Assembly: GCA_021784575.1 (NCBI GenBank)
Contig: JAJYHX010000002.1
Coordinates: 1 to 64,000 of the forward strand
Source: Nitrospirota bacterium
GTDB lineage: Bacteria; Nitrospirota; JACRHJ01
Direction: 5' to 3'
Length of the DNA: 64,000 bases
This document shows positions 23,909 to 32,626 of the stretch, in pieces. Position 1 is the stretch's first letter; each line of letters begins with the position of its first letter. The translations under genes and the position numbers were made by a program. Below the pieces are notes generated by a model. The model made no database searches and was not told the origin of the DNA. It saw nothing but the letters and a program-made list of their open reading frames with translations.

Positions 23909-24817
23909 TTGAAAGAGACCGAAAAAATATGGATGGACGGCAAGCTCGTTCCGTGGGCCGACGCCAAGGTGCACGTGATGGTTCACAGTCTTCACTACGG
24001 CCTTGCGGTTTTTGAAGGCATACGGTGCTACAAGGGCAAGGGCGGCTCGCATATCTTCCGCCTGGATGAGCACATCGACAGGCTCTTCGACTCCGCGCAC
24101 ATATTCCAGATGGACGTGCCGTACAAGAAGGCGGAAATAAAAAAGGCCGTCATCCAGACCGTAAAGGCGAACAAGCTTGAGGAATGTTATGTCAGGCCGC
24201 TCGTCTATATCGGCTACGGCGCGATGGGGCTTTACGTCTCCGGCCCGATTAACGTGACAATCGCCTGCTGGCCCTGGGGCGCATACCTTGGAGACGACGG
24301 CATAAAAAACGGCATAAGGGTGAAGACGAGCTCCTTTGCGAGGCACCACGTCAACATCACCATGACCCGCGCCAAGGCCACCGGCTCGTATATGAACTCC
24401 CAGCTTGCCAAGCATGAGGCGAGGGCGGCGGGCTGCGACGAGGCCATGCTGCTCGACCCTGAAGGATATGTCGCCGAGGGAAGCGGGGAGAATATTTTCA
24501 TAGTCCGTAAAGGCGTCATCAAGACGACGCCGCTCACGTCGATTCTCGAAGGCATCACGCGGGACTCCATAATCGAGCTTGCGGCGGAGATGGGATACAA
24601 AATCCGGGAGGAGCGCTTCACGAGGGACGAGGTCTATATAGCCGACGAGGCCTTCTTTACCGGGACGGCGGCGGAGATTACTCCCATACGCGAGGTGGAC
24701 GGGAGAGTCATAGCGGACGGCAAGCCCGGCCCGGTTACCATGAAGCTCCAGAAGGTATTTTTCGATATAGTTCACGGCAGGTCCGTGAAGCACAAGGACT
24801 GGCTGACAAAGGTATAG
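23909..24817 (+). CDS. ilvE: Branched-chain amino acid aminotransferase
   Basis: A fold-type IV PLP enzyme for the last step of Val, Leu and Ile synthesis. The 302-residue product has [33 protein letters not shown], the PLP lysine K156 in [35 protein letters not shown] (about 179-198) and [18 protein letters not shown]. The start is TTG 23,909, 9 nt after TAAAGGAG; no ATG gives the full N-terminus. The tRNA-Leu gene lies 110 nt downstream and may share the transcript. Confidence 0.94.
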   Translation: MKETEKIWMDGKLVPWADAKVHVMVHSLHYGLAVFEGIRCYKGKGGSHIFRLDEHIDRLFDSAHIFQMDVPYKKAEIKKAVIQTVKANKLEECYVRPLVYIGYGAMGLYVSGPINVTIACWPWGAYLGDDGIKNGIRVKTSSFARHHVNITMTRAKATGSYMNSQLAKHEARAAGCDEAMLLDPEGYVAEGSGENIFIVRKGVIKTTPLTSILEGITRDSIIELAAEMGYKIREERFTRDEVYIADEAFFTGTAAEITPIREVDGRVIADGKPGPVTMKLQKVFFDIVHGRSVKHKDWLTKV

Positions 24818-24843
24818 GCATAAACAGGCTTTGGAAACATGCG

Positions 24844-24923
24844 TCATTCCCGCGAAAGCGGGAATCCATGTTTTCATAACGCCCCCTCGCTCCCCCTCTT
24901 ATCTTAAGATGGGGATGAAGGAT
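24844..24923. repeat. Family A + family B repeat tandem before tRNA-Leu
   Basis: CATTCCCGCGAAAGCGGGAATCC (about 24,845-24,867) is a nearly perfect A-type palindrome. Eight bases later the family B element runs from TAACGCCCCCTCG (24,877) through CCCCCTCTTATCTTAAGAT to GGGGATGAAGGA (24,922). The tRNA begins only a few bases after this, so the repeat occupies the place where a tRNA promoter is normally found. Confidence 0.8.
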
Positions 24924-24926
24924 TTT

Positions 24927-25011
24927 GCCGGAGTGGTGGAATTGGTAGACACGCACGTTTGAGGGGCGTGTGGGGCAACCCGTACGAGTTCAAGTCTCGT
25001 CTCCGGCACCA
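24927..25011 (+). tRNA. tRNA-Leu (GAG anticodon)
   Basis: The 85-nt gene folds as a class II tRNA: acceptor GCCGGAG/CTCCGGC, D arm with GGTAGAC, anticodon stem CACGT/GCGTG around loop TTGAGGG (anticodon GAG, reading CUC and CUU), a short variable arm TGGGGCAACCCGTA, T arm GAGTTCAAGTCTC, and an encoded ACCA end. No separate promoter is evident between the family B repeat and the gene. Confidence 0.95.
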
Positions 25012-25017
25012 TAAATA

Positions 25018-25046
25018 AAAAAGGCGTTCCTTCCGGGACGCCTTTT
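25018..25046 (+). terminator. Rho-independent terminator after tRNA-Leu
   Basis: GGCGTTCC pairs with GGGACGCC over a TTCC loop, followed by TTTT. It also ends any ilvE-tRNA transcript. Confidence 0.8.
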
Positions 25047-25141
25047 CTGTATAATAAACGCATATCGCACCGCCGCAAACCGTTATGCCACAGGCTCATG
25101 CGCAGGTTTTACCACGGCATCGATGATAGGGAGGACGAAGA

Positions 25142-25951
25142 ATGAAGCAGCTTGTTTTAATTGCAGTATTAATCCTGTCCTGTTCTCCCGCCTTCGCAGC
25201 CGGGCGCTGCTGCCGTGTAAAGACCTTCAGCGACAAGGAGATACAGGCGCGCCAGAGGCTTGTGGCAGGAAGGCCCGTCGGCAAAAGGATTGCCTTCTGG
25301 GCGGAGAATTTCGTGGGTTTCCCGTATGATACCGACCCCCTGGGGAGGTATGTAAGGAAAAAGAGGATTGTGACCGACCACGAGATGGACTGCATGTATC
25401 TGGTGTTCCGCTCAGTGGAGCTCGCGCTCTCCAAAACGCCCGAAGGGGCGGTAAAAGAGGCGCTGTATCTGAGGTTCAAGACGAGGGGAAGGCTGGACAA
25501 GAACGGCAACGTCCTTAATTACGGCGACCGGTTCCAGTATGCCGAGGACATGATAGCATCCGGGAAATGGGGCAGGGACATAACGTCGGAGATTGCACCC
25601 ACGAAGGAGATTCCCGGCTCAAGGGGCTATAAGATTGTGAAATATATCCCCAAGGCCGAGCTGATGGAAGAGAAATATTACTCGCGCCTTAGGAGCGGGG
25701 ACATAATTTATTTCATAAAAGACCCCAGGAAACGTGTCGTCGGCGAGATTGTCGGGCACTTGGGCATCATAAGCCGCGATGCGTCCCTGAACGGAACCAC
25801 GGTATATGTAATCAATGCCAGCGGAACAAAAACCTCCGCCGTGAAACGAGGCCGGTCGGCCAGTTGCGGCGGAGGTTATGTAAAGAAGGTCCCTTTAACC
25901 GATTATCTCTCCAAAACCGGCTTTATAGGGGCGAAATTCACGCGGTTTTAA
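25142..25951 (+). CDS. Secreted amidase-like protein (DUF1460, NlpC/P60-like)
   Basis: A signal peptide covers residues 1-20. The mature protein shows the DUF1460 pattern: FVGFPYDTDPLGRYV (about 57-71), the probable catalytic Cys84 in HEMDCMYLVFRSVELAL, and a probable catalytic His206 in GEIVGHLGIISR. DUF1460 proteins are NlpC/P60-related and act on peptidoglycan peptides or amide bonds in the periplasm. An RxxxY-type region (NYGDRFQYAEDM) also fits. The length of 269 is normal. Its last four bases overlap the convergent FecR gene. The start ATG follows GGGAGGACGAAGA. Confidence 0.82.
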   Translation: MKQLVLIAVLILSCSPAFAAGRCCRVKTFSDKEIQARQRLVAGRPVGKRIAFWAENFVGFPYDTDPLGRYVRKKRIVTDHEMDCMYLVFRSVELALSKTPEGAVKEALYLRFKTRGRLDKNGNVLNYGDRFQYAEDMIASGKWGRDITSEIAPTKEIPGSRGYKIVKYIPKAELMEEKYYSRLRSGDIIYFIKDPRKRVVGEIVGHLGIISRDASLNGTTVYVINASGTKTSAVKRGRSASCGGGYVKKVPLTDYLSKTGFIGAKFTRF

Positions 25952-27984
25952 CGCCCTTCCTCGCGTTTTTTTGGCCGTCCTTTCTTGTTTCCGTTTCCCT
26001 TTGGTCTGGCGGGCCGTCTCTGCGCCTTTACCTGCCCCCCTGCCGGCCTTCTCGCCCCGGACCGGGCCTGCGGCTGAAGCCGTTCGAGCGGTCTTGAGGT
26101 CGGTCTGCCTGCCTGGGGCGGCCTTCTCCCCGGCGCGGCACTGCCGGCCCTCTCCTGAAACGAAGGCCTCCCCCCCTCGCTGCCGGGCGACCGGACTCCC
26201 TGCCCACCGCCATACGGCGGCGCCTGAAAGTTCCGGCCTCCGAACCCGGGCGACTGGCCCGGCGAAACTCTCTGCCTGCCACGCTCCTGAACTGCCGGCC
26301 CCGACGGAGCCGGTTTACCCCTTCCCGGCGCCGGGGGTTGCCGAAGACGCCCCCGTTCTCTCGCGGGAGTGAGTCTTCTCCCCGGAGGCGCCTGACGTTT
26401 TCTGTTGAATTGCGTCCTCGGCCACTGTCTTCCGCGCTGGAAATTGCCGGGCCTTTGTCCATTTATTCCAGGACTCACGGGCGCAAGCCTTCTCCCCGGA
26501 GCGGCTCCGTGCCTTACTACCGGGCCTTTTCTGCCGAGTTCGCTGAAGGGCACCCTCTGCGGTTTCCTGCCGGGCTTGAAAGCGGAGGCTCCCTTCGCGC
26601 GCGCGATGGCCCGCCTCTGCAATACCTGGCGCACCCTCTGTATCCGCGCAGGCGGAAGGTGTCTCGGCTTCACTCCAGGCCTCGGGTCCATCGTGGCCCG
26701 TATCGGCTTTATGACCCTCGCCGGGGTTCCCGGCATGACGCGCGCGCCCATCGCGCCCCTGTGCAGGAAGGGGTTCTGCCTCCCGGAAATTGCCACGCGG
26801 GTCGTGCGTCCCGCAAGGAAGTTGTTCCTGTTTACGACGACGACGGCGTTGGTTACCCTGCTGTTGACATATACGTTCCTTATGGCCGTGACATGCGTGA
26901 TGTTCAGGTTGACGCTTCTCGGCCCGTAGTAGCCGAAGCCGTAATATAACTCTCCCGGGGCAAGCGGAACCCATGAGACCACGCCGCCGCTCCATGCCCA
27001 CCCGACGTAGCCGGGCGACCACCATACCCCCACCGACGGCGCGGGCGGAAGCCAGTACCAGCCTATGGAGAGAGACCATGCCCACCTGCCGTAATGGAAG
27101 CAGGCATAGAACGGGTCGTACGGGAGCCAGGTGTAATCGCCGCCCACCCAGACCCATCTGCCGTTGGAATAAGGAGACCATCCCGGAGACACCGCCGGGG
27201 CCCATACCCAGCCGTAGCCGGGCGTATCCACCCAGTGCCCGTTATTGTCGAACTCGTAGCCGTAGTCGTCAAGCGCGGGCGGAAGGTAGCGCGCGCTCCT
27301 CGACGGGCGGGTATAGCGGTTCCACCGCGCGTCCACCCACCTGTCCCAGGAGTCTTTTTCGGGCAGGGTGCTGGTGTTTATGCTGCCGTCCGTTTCTATC
27401 TCGACCATCTGGCCCGCTCTTATGTCGGAGATGCCCGCCGTGCTCTCAAGCTCCACCCTCCCGCGCGCCACGCCAATCTGGGTGGTCCCGTCGCTGAGGA
27501 CGGTGACGCGGAATCGGGTTTTATCGTATGCGCGGGCGGAGGCGTTCGGGGTATCCACCTGGAAGACGTCGTTGCGGCCCATGGGCCTCGTGGCGAAGGA
27601 TGCCTCGCCTGAGGCGAGCCCCACCTGTATTGCGAGCCCCTTGGTCTGCTCCATGTTCGTGATGTCGAGCTCGGTCTGGTAGTTCAGCCAGGCCATGTGC
27701 CCGCCGGAGAACTGGATTTCGATTTTGGAATTATCCCCGGCCCAGAGCCTGTCGCCGTCTTCAAGCGAGAAATTGGGCGAAAGGGCGGCCCAGGCGTTCG
27801 TGTCCTTGCCGTTGAAGGAGCCGTCCCCGCGTATCAGCGTGACGCGCGCCATTCCGGCGCCGTTGGGCTGGTCCGCGCCTGCCGCAAATGCGCGGCCCCG
27901 GATGCCTGAAACCGTAAAAATCGAAAGGATTATTCCAAGAACGGGTATTGCGCGGCGGAAAAGAGTTCTCATTTCTTCCTCCAT
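25948..27984 (-). CDS. FecR-domain protein with W-rich middle and basic Arg/Pro tail
   Basis: The 678-residue exported protein has a signal peptide (to about 35), a FecR-like domain (about 60-200; GDRLWAGDNSKIEIQFSGGH, VDTPNASARAYDKTRFRVTV), then a DUF6600-like region rich in Trp, Tyr, Gly and Pro (about 215-360; GHWVDTPGYGWVWAPAVSPG). From about 410 to the end it is low-complexity, very basic and rich in Arg, Pro, Gly and Gln, ending KKGRPKKREEGR. No TonB or sigma factor gene is beside it, so classical FecR signalling is unlikely; a surface or cell-wall role is possible. It overlaps the convergent amidase-like gene at a TTAA. Confidence 0.85.
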   Translation of the reverse strand: MEEEMRTLFRRAIPVLGIILSIFTVSGIRGRAFAAGADQPNGAGMARVTLIRGDGSFNGKDTNAWAALSPNFSLEDGDRLWAGDNSKIEIQFSGGHMAWLNYQTELDITNMEQTKGLAIQVGLASGEASFATRPMGRNDVFQVDTPNASARAYDKTRFRVTVLSDGTTQIGVARGRVELESTAGISDIRAGQMVEIETDGSINTSTLPEKDSWDRWVDARWNRYTRPSRSARYLPPALDDYGYEFDNNGHWVDTPGYGWVWAPAVSPGWSPYSNGRWVWVGGDYTWLPYDPFYACFHYGRWAWSLSIGWYWLPPAPSVGVWWSPGYVGWAWSGGVVSWVPLAPGELYYGFGYYGPRSVNLNITHVTAIRNVYVNSRVTNAVVVVNRNNFLAGRTTRVAISGRQNPFLHRGAMGARVMPGTPARVIKPIRATMDPRPGVKPRHLPPARIQRVRQVLQRRAIARAKGASAFKPGRKPQRVPFSELGRKGPVVRHGAAPGRRLAPVSPGINGQRPGNFQRGRQWPRTQFNRKRQAPPGRRLTPARERGRLRQPPAPGRGKPAPSGPAVQERGRQRVSPGQSPGFGGRNFQAPPYGGGQGVRSPGSEGGRPSFQERAGSAAPGRRPPQAGRPTSRPLERLQPQARSGARRPAGGQVKAQRRPARPKGNGNKKGRPKKREEGR

Positions 27985-28026
27985 GGCTTATTGCTGATGG
28001 TCTGGTTTTATTATATCATTATAAGC

Positions 28027-28055
28027 TTGAAGAGCATTCACGAAAAAGTTATCAT
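28027..28055 (+). promoter_or_regulatory. Candidate promoter of the thioesterase gene
   Basis: TTGAAG at 28,027-28,032 and TATCAT at 28,050-28,055 are 17 nt apart. A short inverted repeat TATCA-TAGT-TGATA overlaps the -10 box (28,050-28,063). Confidence 0.5.
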
Positions 28056-28115
28056 AGTTGATACGTTAGACGCGAAACAGGAGAAAAAGATTACAGGAAT
28101 CGATGCGGAGGAAAA

Positions 28116-28514
28116 TTGGAACTCGACGACGACCGGATGTGTTTCGTGTGCGGACAGGACAACCGGGGGGGCTTAAGGCTTTTATTCAGCCTGGACAAAG
28201 AGGGCAAAACGCTTGCGGCGGACTTTACGCCGGAAAAGACCTGGCAGGGCTACAAGGACGTTGTCCACGGAGGCATTATCTCCACCGTCCTCGACGAGGC
28301 CATGACAAAGCTCGCCTATTCCCTTGGGATGAACGCCGTTACGGGCAGGCTTACCGTGCGGTTTAAAAAGCCGCTCATGGTGGGCGAGAAGGTCAGGGTT
28401 ACCGGCAGGATAATAAAGGAGTCCGGCCGCACTGTCGAGGCCGGCGCGGAGGCGGTAAAAGACGACGGGACGGTCGTGGCGGCGGCGGAAGGACTGCTGG
28501 TCAAAATTAAATAG
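28116..28514 (+). CDS. PaaI-type hotdog-fold thioesterase
   Basis: The 132-residue product starts with a CFVCGQDNRGGL motif, typical of the FVCGxxNxxGLxL branch of hotdog thioesterases, then WQGYKDVVHGGIISTVLDEA (about 43-62) with the usual HGG and catalytic acidic region, and RLTVRFKKPLMVGEKVRVTG. Such enzymes hydrolyse acyl-CoA esters; the substrate is unknown. The start is TTG 28,116 behind GCGGAGG, which gives the family N-terminus; no nearer ATG exists. Confidence 0.88.
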   Translation: MELDDDRMCFVCGQDNRGGLRLLFSLDKEGKTLAADFTPEKTWQGYKDVVHGGIISTVLDEAMTKLAYSLGMNAVTGRLTVRFKKPLMVGEKVRVTGRIIKESGRTVEAGAEAVKDDGTVVAAAEGLLVKIK

Positions 28515-28556
28515 AGCGGCTTGTTCTCCAAAGATGGCGGCAAAGGAAATATTCTC

Positions 28557-28585
28557 TTGACAACCCGCGCGTTATAAGGTATAAA
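28557..28585 (+). promoter_or_regulatory. rplU-rpmA promoter
   Basis: TTGACA at 28,557-28,562 and TATAAA at 28,580-28,585 with 17-nt spacing form a near-consensus promoter. The leader before rplU is only about 22 nt. Confidence 0.8.
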
Positions 28586-28614
28586 AATACCTTCGTTTTC
28601 TGGAGGTGATCATA

Positions 28615-28926
28615 ATGTATGCAATAATAAAGACTGGCGGAAAACAATATAAGGTCGCGCCGGGCGATGTCGTGAAGGTGGAGAGTCTTGGGGCGAAGGC
28701 CGGGGAGACCGTCGAGATCTCCGAAGTTCTCCTTGCGGAAAATGCCGGGGATGTGAAGATTGGCAATCCGACACTTTCCGGGGCGAGGGTGACAGCCGAG
28801 GTCGTTCGTGAGGGCAGGGGCGGCAAAATACTCGTCTTCAAGCACAAAAGGCGCAAGAACTACCGCAAGATGCGCGGCCACAGGCAGGGTTTTACAGAAC
28901 TGAAAATTAAAGAGATAACGGCGTAA
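28615..28926 (+). CDS. rplU: 50S ribosomal protein L21
   Basis: The 103-residue product matches L21: MYAIIKTGGKQYKVAPGDVV at the start and the C-terminal KHKRRKNYRKMRGHRQGFTE plus LKIKEI. Start ATG 28,615 is chosen because GGAGGTGA lies 6 nt before it and it gives the family N-terminus; the GTG at 28,606 overlaps that ribosome site. rpmA follows after a 145-nt gap filled with a family A repeat pair. Confidence 0.97.
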   Translation: MYAIIKTGGKQYKVAPGDVVKVESLGAKAGETVEISEVLLAENAGDVKIGNPTLSGARVTAEVVREGRGGKILVFKHKRRKNYRKMRGHRQGFTELKIKEITA

Positions 28927-28949
28927 GAGGCCGTGATTGCGCGTTTTGT

Positions 28950-29040
28950 CATTCTGAGCGAAGCGAAGAATCCATAGTTGACTTTTAAGTTTTTTTATCA
29001 AAAACCCACTGTAGATTCTTCGGCTGAAGCCTCAGAATGA
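28950..29040. repeat. Inverted pair of family A repeats between rplU and rpmA
   Basis: CATTCTGAGCGAAGCGAAGA plus ATCC (28,950-28,973) faces GATTCTTCGGCTGAAGCCTC plus AGAATGA (29,014-29,040). The arms can pair over a roughly 40-nt AT-rich loop, giving a long hairpin inside the rplU-rpmA transcript. Each arm also carries a short palindrome of its own. Confidence 0.8.
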
Positions 29041-29071
29041 CATCAGGTTCGCGTCATTCGGAGGTTATAAA

Positions 29072-29341
29072 ATGGCACATAAAAAAGGCGTTGGAAGTTC
29101 CAGGAACGGACGGGACTCCAATTCGCAGAGGCTTGGAGTGAAGCGTTTCGAGGGCGAGCTTGTCACCGGCGGGAGCATAATCGTCAGGCAGCGCGGCACA
29201 AGGATTCATCCGGGGACGAATGTCGGCCTGGGCAAGGACGACACCCTGTTCGCAATGATACCGGGAATCGTGAAGTTCGAGCGGTGGGGCAAGGACAAAA
29301 AGAAGGTGAGCGTTTACTCCGTTCCCCGGGGGGAGGCTTAA
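29072..29341 (+). CDS. rpmA: 50S ribosomal protein L27
   Basis: The 89-residue product begins [20 protein letters not shown], followed by [20 protein letters not shown] and [20 protein letters not shown], all family signatures. L27 reaches the peptidyl-transferase centre with its N-terminus; no cleavable N-terminal extension of the Firmicutes type is present. The start follows GGAGGTTATAAA. A strong terminator follows. Confidence 0.97.
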   Translation: MAHKKGVGSSRNGRDSNSQRLGVKRFEGELVTGGSIIVRQRGTRIHPGTNVGLGKDDTLFAMIPGIVKFERWGKDKKKVSVYSVPRGEA

Positions 29342-29361
29342 AAAGCCGTCGGAAGGATTTC

Positions 29362-29390
29362 AAAAAGCCCCGCGCAGGCGGGGCTTTTTT
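29362..29390 (+). terminator. Rho-independent terminator after rpmA
   Basis: AAAAAGCCCCG pairs with CGGGGCTTTTTT across CGCAGG, a textbook terminator. Confidence 0.92.
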
Positions 29391-29480
29391 ATTTGCTAAC
29401 CGCTTAACATTTCAGGATAGTTCTGGAAATTTGGAAGAGGGTAAATCCATGAAGAGTCCCGAATATTCCTTAGAGAATCC

Positions 29481-30494
29481 ATGTTTGTAGATCTTGCCAA
29501 AATATACGTAAAAGCCGGGGACGGCGGGCGCGGTTGCGTGAGCTTCCGAAGGGAGAAATACGTGCCGAAGGGCGGCCCGGACGGCGGGGACGGAGGCAAG
29601 GGCGGTAATATTATAATAAAATCAAGCGCTCAGCTCAACACCCTGCTCGACCAGAAATACCAGCAGCACTATACCTGCAAGGACGGAGGAGACGGCAGGG
29701 GCAAACAGATGACGGGACATGACAGCCCGGACATAGTCGTGAAAGTCCCTGCCGGGACAATTGTCAGGGACGCAGAAGCTGGCGAAATTATTGCGGATTT
29801 GGCCGAGGACGGGCAGGAGGTTATCGCCGCGTATGGCGGGCGCGGCGGCAAGGGGAATACGTTCTTCAAGTCTCCCACGCGTCAGGCGCCGCGTTTTGCC
29901 CAGGCGGGCCTCCCCGGCGAGGAAAAGACGCTGCTCCTGGAGCTGAAACTCCTTGCGGATGCTGGACTTATCGGCCTTCCGAACGCCGGGAAATCGACGC
30001 TTATCTCGGTCATTTCATCCGCCAGGCCGAAGATTGCGGACTATCCCTTCACGACGCTCGTTCCAAACCTGGGCGTTGTGAAGCCGGAGGGCAGAAAAAG
30101 CTTTGTTATTGCGGACATACCGGGCCTTATCGAGGGCGCGCACAGGGGGGCGGGGCTGGGTTCGCAGTTCCTGCGACACGTGGAGAGAACGAAAATTCTC
30201 CTGCATTTAGTTGAGGTTACGCCATTCGCTGCGGACCCGGTGGAGAATTTCGTCAATATAAACGAGGAGTTGCGCAAATATAACCCGGAGTTGATGAACC
30301 GTTTCATGGTCGCGGTGGCGACAAAAATCGACGCAGGCGAAGAGTGGCGCATTGTAAGTCTTCGTAATTATTGCATAAAAATGGGCTGCCCGTTTTTCGC
30401 CATCTCCGCCGTGACACACGATGGCGTTGACAAACTGGTTGATTTCGTTGCGGAAAAGCTGGAGGAACTGAAGGCCGAAAAGCAGGATTTCTGA
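29481..30494 (+). CDS. obgE: GTPase Obg/CgtA
   Basis: Obg is a ribosome-associated GTPase in 50S assembly and stress control. The 337-residue product has the Gly-rich Obg domain (1-158; VKAGDGGRGCVSFRREKYVP, GGPDGGDGGKGG), then the G domain with GLPNAGKSTLIS (about 166-177), DYPFTTLVPNLGVV and DIPGLIEGAHRGAGLG, and a KID motif in ATKIDAGEE. It lacks the extended C-terminal domain of the Bacillus protein. The start ATG 29,481 has no strong ribosome site (AGAGAATCC); the position agrees with the family. proB follows. Confidence 0.96.
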   Translation: MFVDLAKIYVKAGDGGRGCVSFRREKYVPKGGPDGGDGGKGGNIIIKSSAQLNTLLDQKYQQHYTCKDGGDGRGKQMTGHDSPDIVVKVPAGTIVRDAEAGEIIADLAEDGQEVIAAYGGRGGKGNTFFKSPTRQAPRFAQAGLPGEEKTLLLELKLLADAGLIGLPNAGKSTLISVISSARPKIADYPFTTLVPNLGVVKPEGRKSFVIADIPGLIEGAHRGAGLGSQFLRHVERTKILLHLVEVTPFAADPVENFVNINEELRKYNPELMNRFMVAVATKIDAGEEWRIVSLRNYCIKMGCPFFAISAVTHDGVDKLVDFVAEKLEELKAEKQDF

Positions 30495-30514
30495 CCTTCC
30501 GCGCACCCGTAAAA

Positions 30515-30565
30515 CGGCTCGAATCCGCGCCGCTGGCCCCCTTTTTTCAGCCGGCGGAGGAGCCG
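30515..30565. other. Stem-loop between obgE and proB
   Basis: CGGCTC (30,515-30,520) pairs with GAGCCG (30,560-30,565) and CCGCTGGC (30,530-30,537) with GCCGGCGG (30,550-30,557), giving a two-part stem with a C/T-rich loop. The T-run is in the loop, so it is not a normal terminator on the plus strand. Confidence 0.5.
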
Positions 30566-30691
30566 CAAAATTCCCGCTTTAGAAATTAGGGGCACATCCC
30601 TGTTTCCCATTGACATTCGTTTTCAGTTTGTATAGGCTTCGTTCATGTAGGGGATTTGGCGCATTGGAAATCCCTTGCGCATGGGGGATTA

Positions 30692-31873
30692 ATGACCTTG
30701 GATAAAATCGGAAGGGCGGAGATAATAGCCCGCGCCCGGCGGGTGGTGATAAAGATCGGGAGCGCCGTCGTCGCGAGCAGGGCGAAGGGCGTGGACGGGC
30801 GCAGGATCCGCGCGCTTGCGGATGACTTCGCTTCCTTGCGCGAAAAGGGAATAGAGGTAGTCGTAGTAACGTCAGGCGCGGTTGCGGCGGGAATGGGAAA
30901 GCTCGGCCTGACGGAGCGCCCGAAGACGATTGAGCTCAAGCAGGCCGCGGCGGCGGTGGGGCAGTCCACGCTGATACGGATGTACGAGAGAAACCTCGCC
31001 CGGCACGGCATACACGCGGGCCAGATGCTCCTAACGGGCGCGGACCTGCACGACAGGCGTAGGTTCCTGAACGCCCGGAACACGCTGAACAGGTTAATCG
31101 GGTTCGGCGTGATACCCGTCATAAACGAGAACGATACGGTGTCGGTCGAGGAGCTCAAGTTCTCCGACAACGACAACCTCGCCGCGATGGTTACGAACCT
31201 CGCAGAGGCGGACACGCTCGTGATACTCTCGGACGTGGACGGCCTCTACGACAAAGACCCTGCGAACAGGGACGCAAGGCTGATAGGCGAGGTGGGCGAG
31301 GTTACGGACGAGGTATGCCGGATGGCGGGCGGATCTTGCAGCGCGTTGGGCACCGGCGGGATGATGAGCAAGCTTACAGCCGCGAAAAAGGCCGCCGCGA
31401 CAGGGGCCGCGTGCTTTATCATAAACGGACGGAAGGCGGGCAGTATAAGGAGATTATTCGAGGGCGGGCAGTTAACGGGCGTCAAGAGCCGAGGCCGGTC
31501 CACCGGCTCTGCCGGCGGCGGCACGTTAATCCTTCCTTCCGCCGATAAACTGAACTCCCGCAAGCACTGGATAGCCTACTCCCTGCGCGGCAAGGGGAAA
31601 ATAACCGTGGACGACGGCGCGGCAAGGGCCATACTCGCCAAGGGCAGGAGCTTGCTCCCGTCCGGCATAAAAGCCTCGGAAGGGAACTTCGAGGCCGGAG
31701 ACGCCGTCGAGATATGCCGCGAGGACGGAAGAGTAATCGCCCGAGGCCTGATACATTACAGCTGCCGCGAGCTGGAAAGGATAATGGGAAGAAAGTCCTC
31801 CGAGATAGAGGAGATACTCGGCTACAAATACTGCGACGAGGCGATACACAGAGATAACCTCGCGATTATCTGA
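30692..31873 (+). CDS. proB: Glutamate 5-kinase
   Basis: ProB phosphorylates glutamate in the first step of proline synthesis. The 393-residue form has the amino-acid-kinase domain (VVIKIGSAVVASRAKGVDGR, VVTSGAVAAGMGKLGL, NENDTVSVEELKFSDNDNLA, LSDVDGLYDKDP, GTGGMMSKLTAAKKA) and a C-terminal PUA domain (about 290-370; GKITVDDGAARAILAKGRSL). ATG 30,692 is taken as start, with GGGGGATTA before it; an in-frame TTG at 30,656 would add 12 residues. TTGACA at 30,610-30,615 upstream hints at a promoter, but the -10 region is unclear. Confidence 0.95.
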   Translation: MTLDKIGRAEIIARARRVVIKIGSAVVASRAKGVDGRRIRALADDFASLREKGIEVVVVTSGAVAAGMGKLGLTERPKTIELKQAAAAVGQSTLIRMYERNLARHGIHAGQMLLTGADLHDRRRFLNARNTLNRLIGFGVIPVINENDTVSVEELKFSDNDNLAAMVTNLAEADTLVILSDVDGLYDKDPANRDARLIGEVGEVTDEVCRMAGGSCSALGTGGMMSKLTAAKKAAATGAACFIINGRKAGSIRRLFEGGQLTGVKSRGRSTGSAGGGTLILPSADKLNSRKHWIAYSLRGKGKITVDDGAARAILAKGRSLLPSGIKASEGNFEAGDAVEICREDGRVIARGLIHYSCRELERIMGRKSSEIEEILGYKYCDEAIHRDNLAII

Positions 31874-31979
31874 ATTTTTTCCGGTTTAATTACGGACTTC
31901 CAGCCGCCCCTGATGACCCTCTCATGCCCGTTCTTGTTATCTGAGTAGAGGAAAAATCATTAAATTTTTAAATTCACTA

Positions 31980-32008
31980 TTGACTAATTTAAAGCCACCG
32001 GCTATATT
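31980..32008 (+). promoter_or_regulatory. Promoter of the exopolysaccharide locus
   Basis: TTGACT at 31,980-31,985 and TATATT at 32,003-32,008 with 17-nt spacing. The region 31,930-32,060 is strikingly AT-rich, as common before regulated surface-polysaccharide genes. The leader is about 57 nt. Confidence 0.75.
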
Positions 32009-32071
32009 TAAGAGAAAATATTTACTGTTTATGTCTTCTGGCAAAATAAATTTTTTAAAGGAGGAAATCGC

Positions 32072-32590
32072 ATGAGCAAATTCTTTTTTACGGGCCTGGT
32101 TTTCAGCATCGTAATATCCGCCGGTCTTCCGGCATATGCGACTGTCAAGGCGGACATGCAGAAACACCTTCCCCTTGGGCAGGTGCTCGGCAACGCCCTG
32201 GGGCATAACCCCGCCCCGATGCAGGTTAAGGATACCGTTGCGGAAATAGTAAAGGACGGCGGGAGCGCCTATCAGGCCGTGAAGATGGCACTGAACTCCG
32301 GGCTTGACCCGCAGACCGTCATCGCCGGCGCCATAGAAGGCCAGGGCAGGCTGAGCGATATTTTCCGGGCGGCGCTCGACGCCGGGTATAACGAGAACTT
32401 CATTTCCAGGGTTGCAAGCAACGCCGGCGAATCCTCGGACACCATAGCATCGGCCATGGCCACGGCGCAGGCGAATGGAGGCGGCGCCGGCATGGAGACC
32501 GCCGGCAACGGCCCGGCGCCGTCGGATGGTTCCGGGATTCCCGCGGGCGGCGCTGGTGGCGGCGGCGGCAACGTCAGCAACAACCAGTGA
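32072..32590 (+). CDS. Secreted helical-repeat protein with Gly-rich tail
   Basis: The 172-residue product has a signal peptide (to about 23, AYA), then short helical units of related pattern: AYQAVKMALNSGLDPQTVIA, LSDIFRAALDAGYNENFISR, SDTIASAMATAQ. Residues about 135-172 are Gly/Ala/Pro/Asn-rich (GGAGGGGGNVSNNQ at the end). I know of comparable small secreted proteins at the head of polysaccharide loci in uncultured Gram-negatives, without function. The start follows AAAGGAGGAAATCGC. It is 36 nt before the outer-membrane barrel gene and shares its transcript. Confidence 0.75.
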   Translation: MSKFFFTGLVFSIVISAGLPAYATVKADMQKHLPLGQVLGNALGHNPAPMQVKDTVAEIVKDGGSAYQAVKMALNSGLDPQTVIAGAIEGQGRLSDIFRAALDAGYNENFISRVASNAGESSDTIASAMATAQANGGGAGMETAGNGPAPSDGSGIPAGGAGGGGGNVSNNQ

Positions 32591-32626
32591 CATCAAACGG
32601 CATTTTTCACCAAAAGGGGGAAACTG

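Noticed and set aside
26315-27205. Alternative frames of up to 296 codons in the FecR gene tail
   Set aside because: The low-complexity GC-rich tail leaves all frames open; only the minus frame continuous with the FecR domain has a signal peptide and a sensible start.
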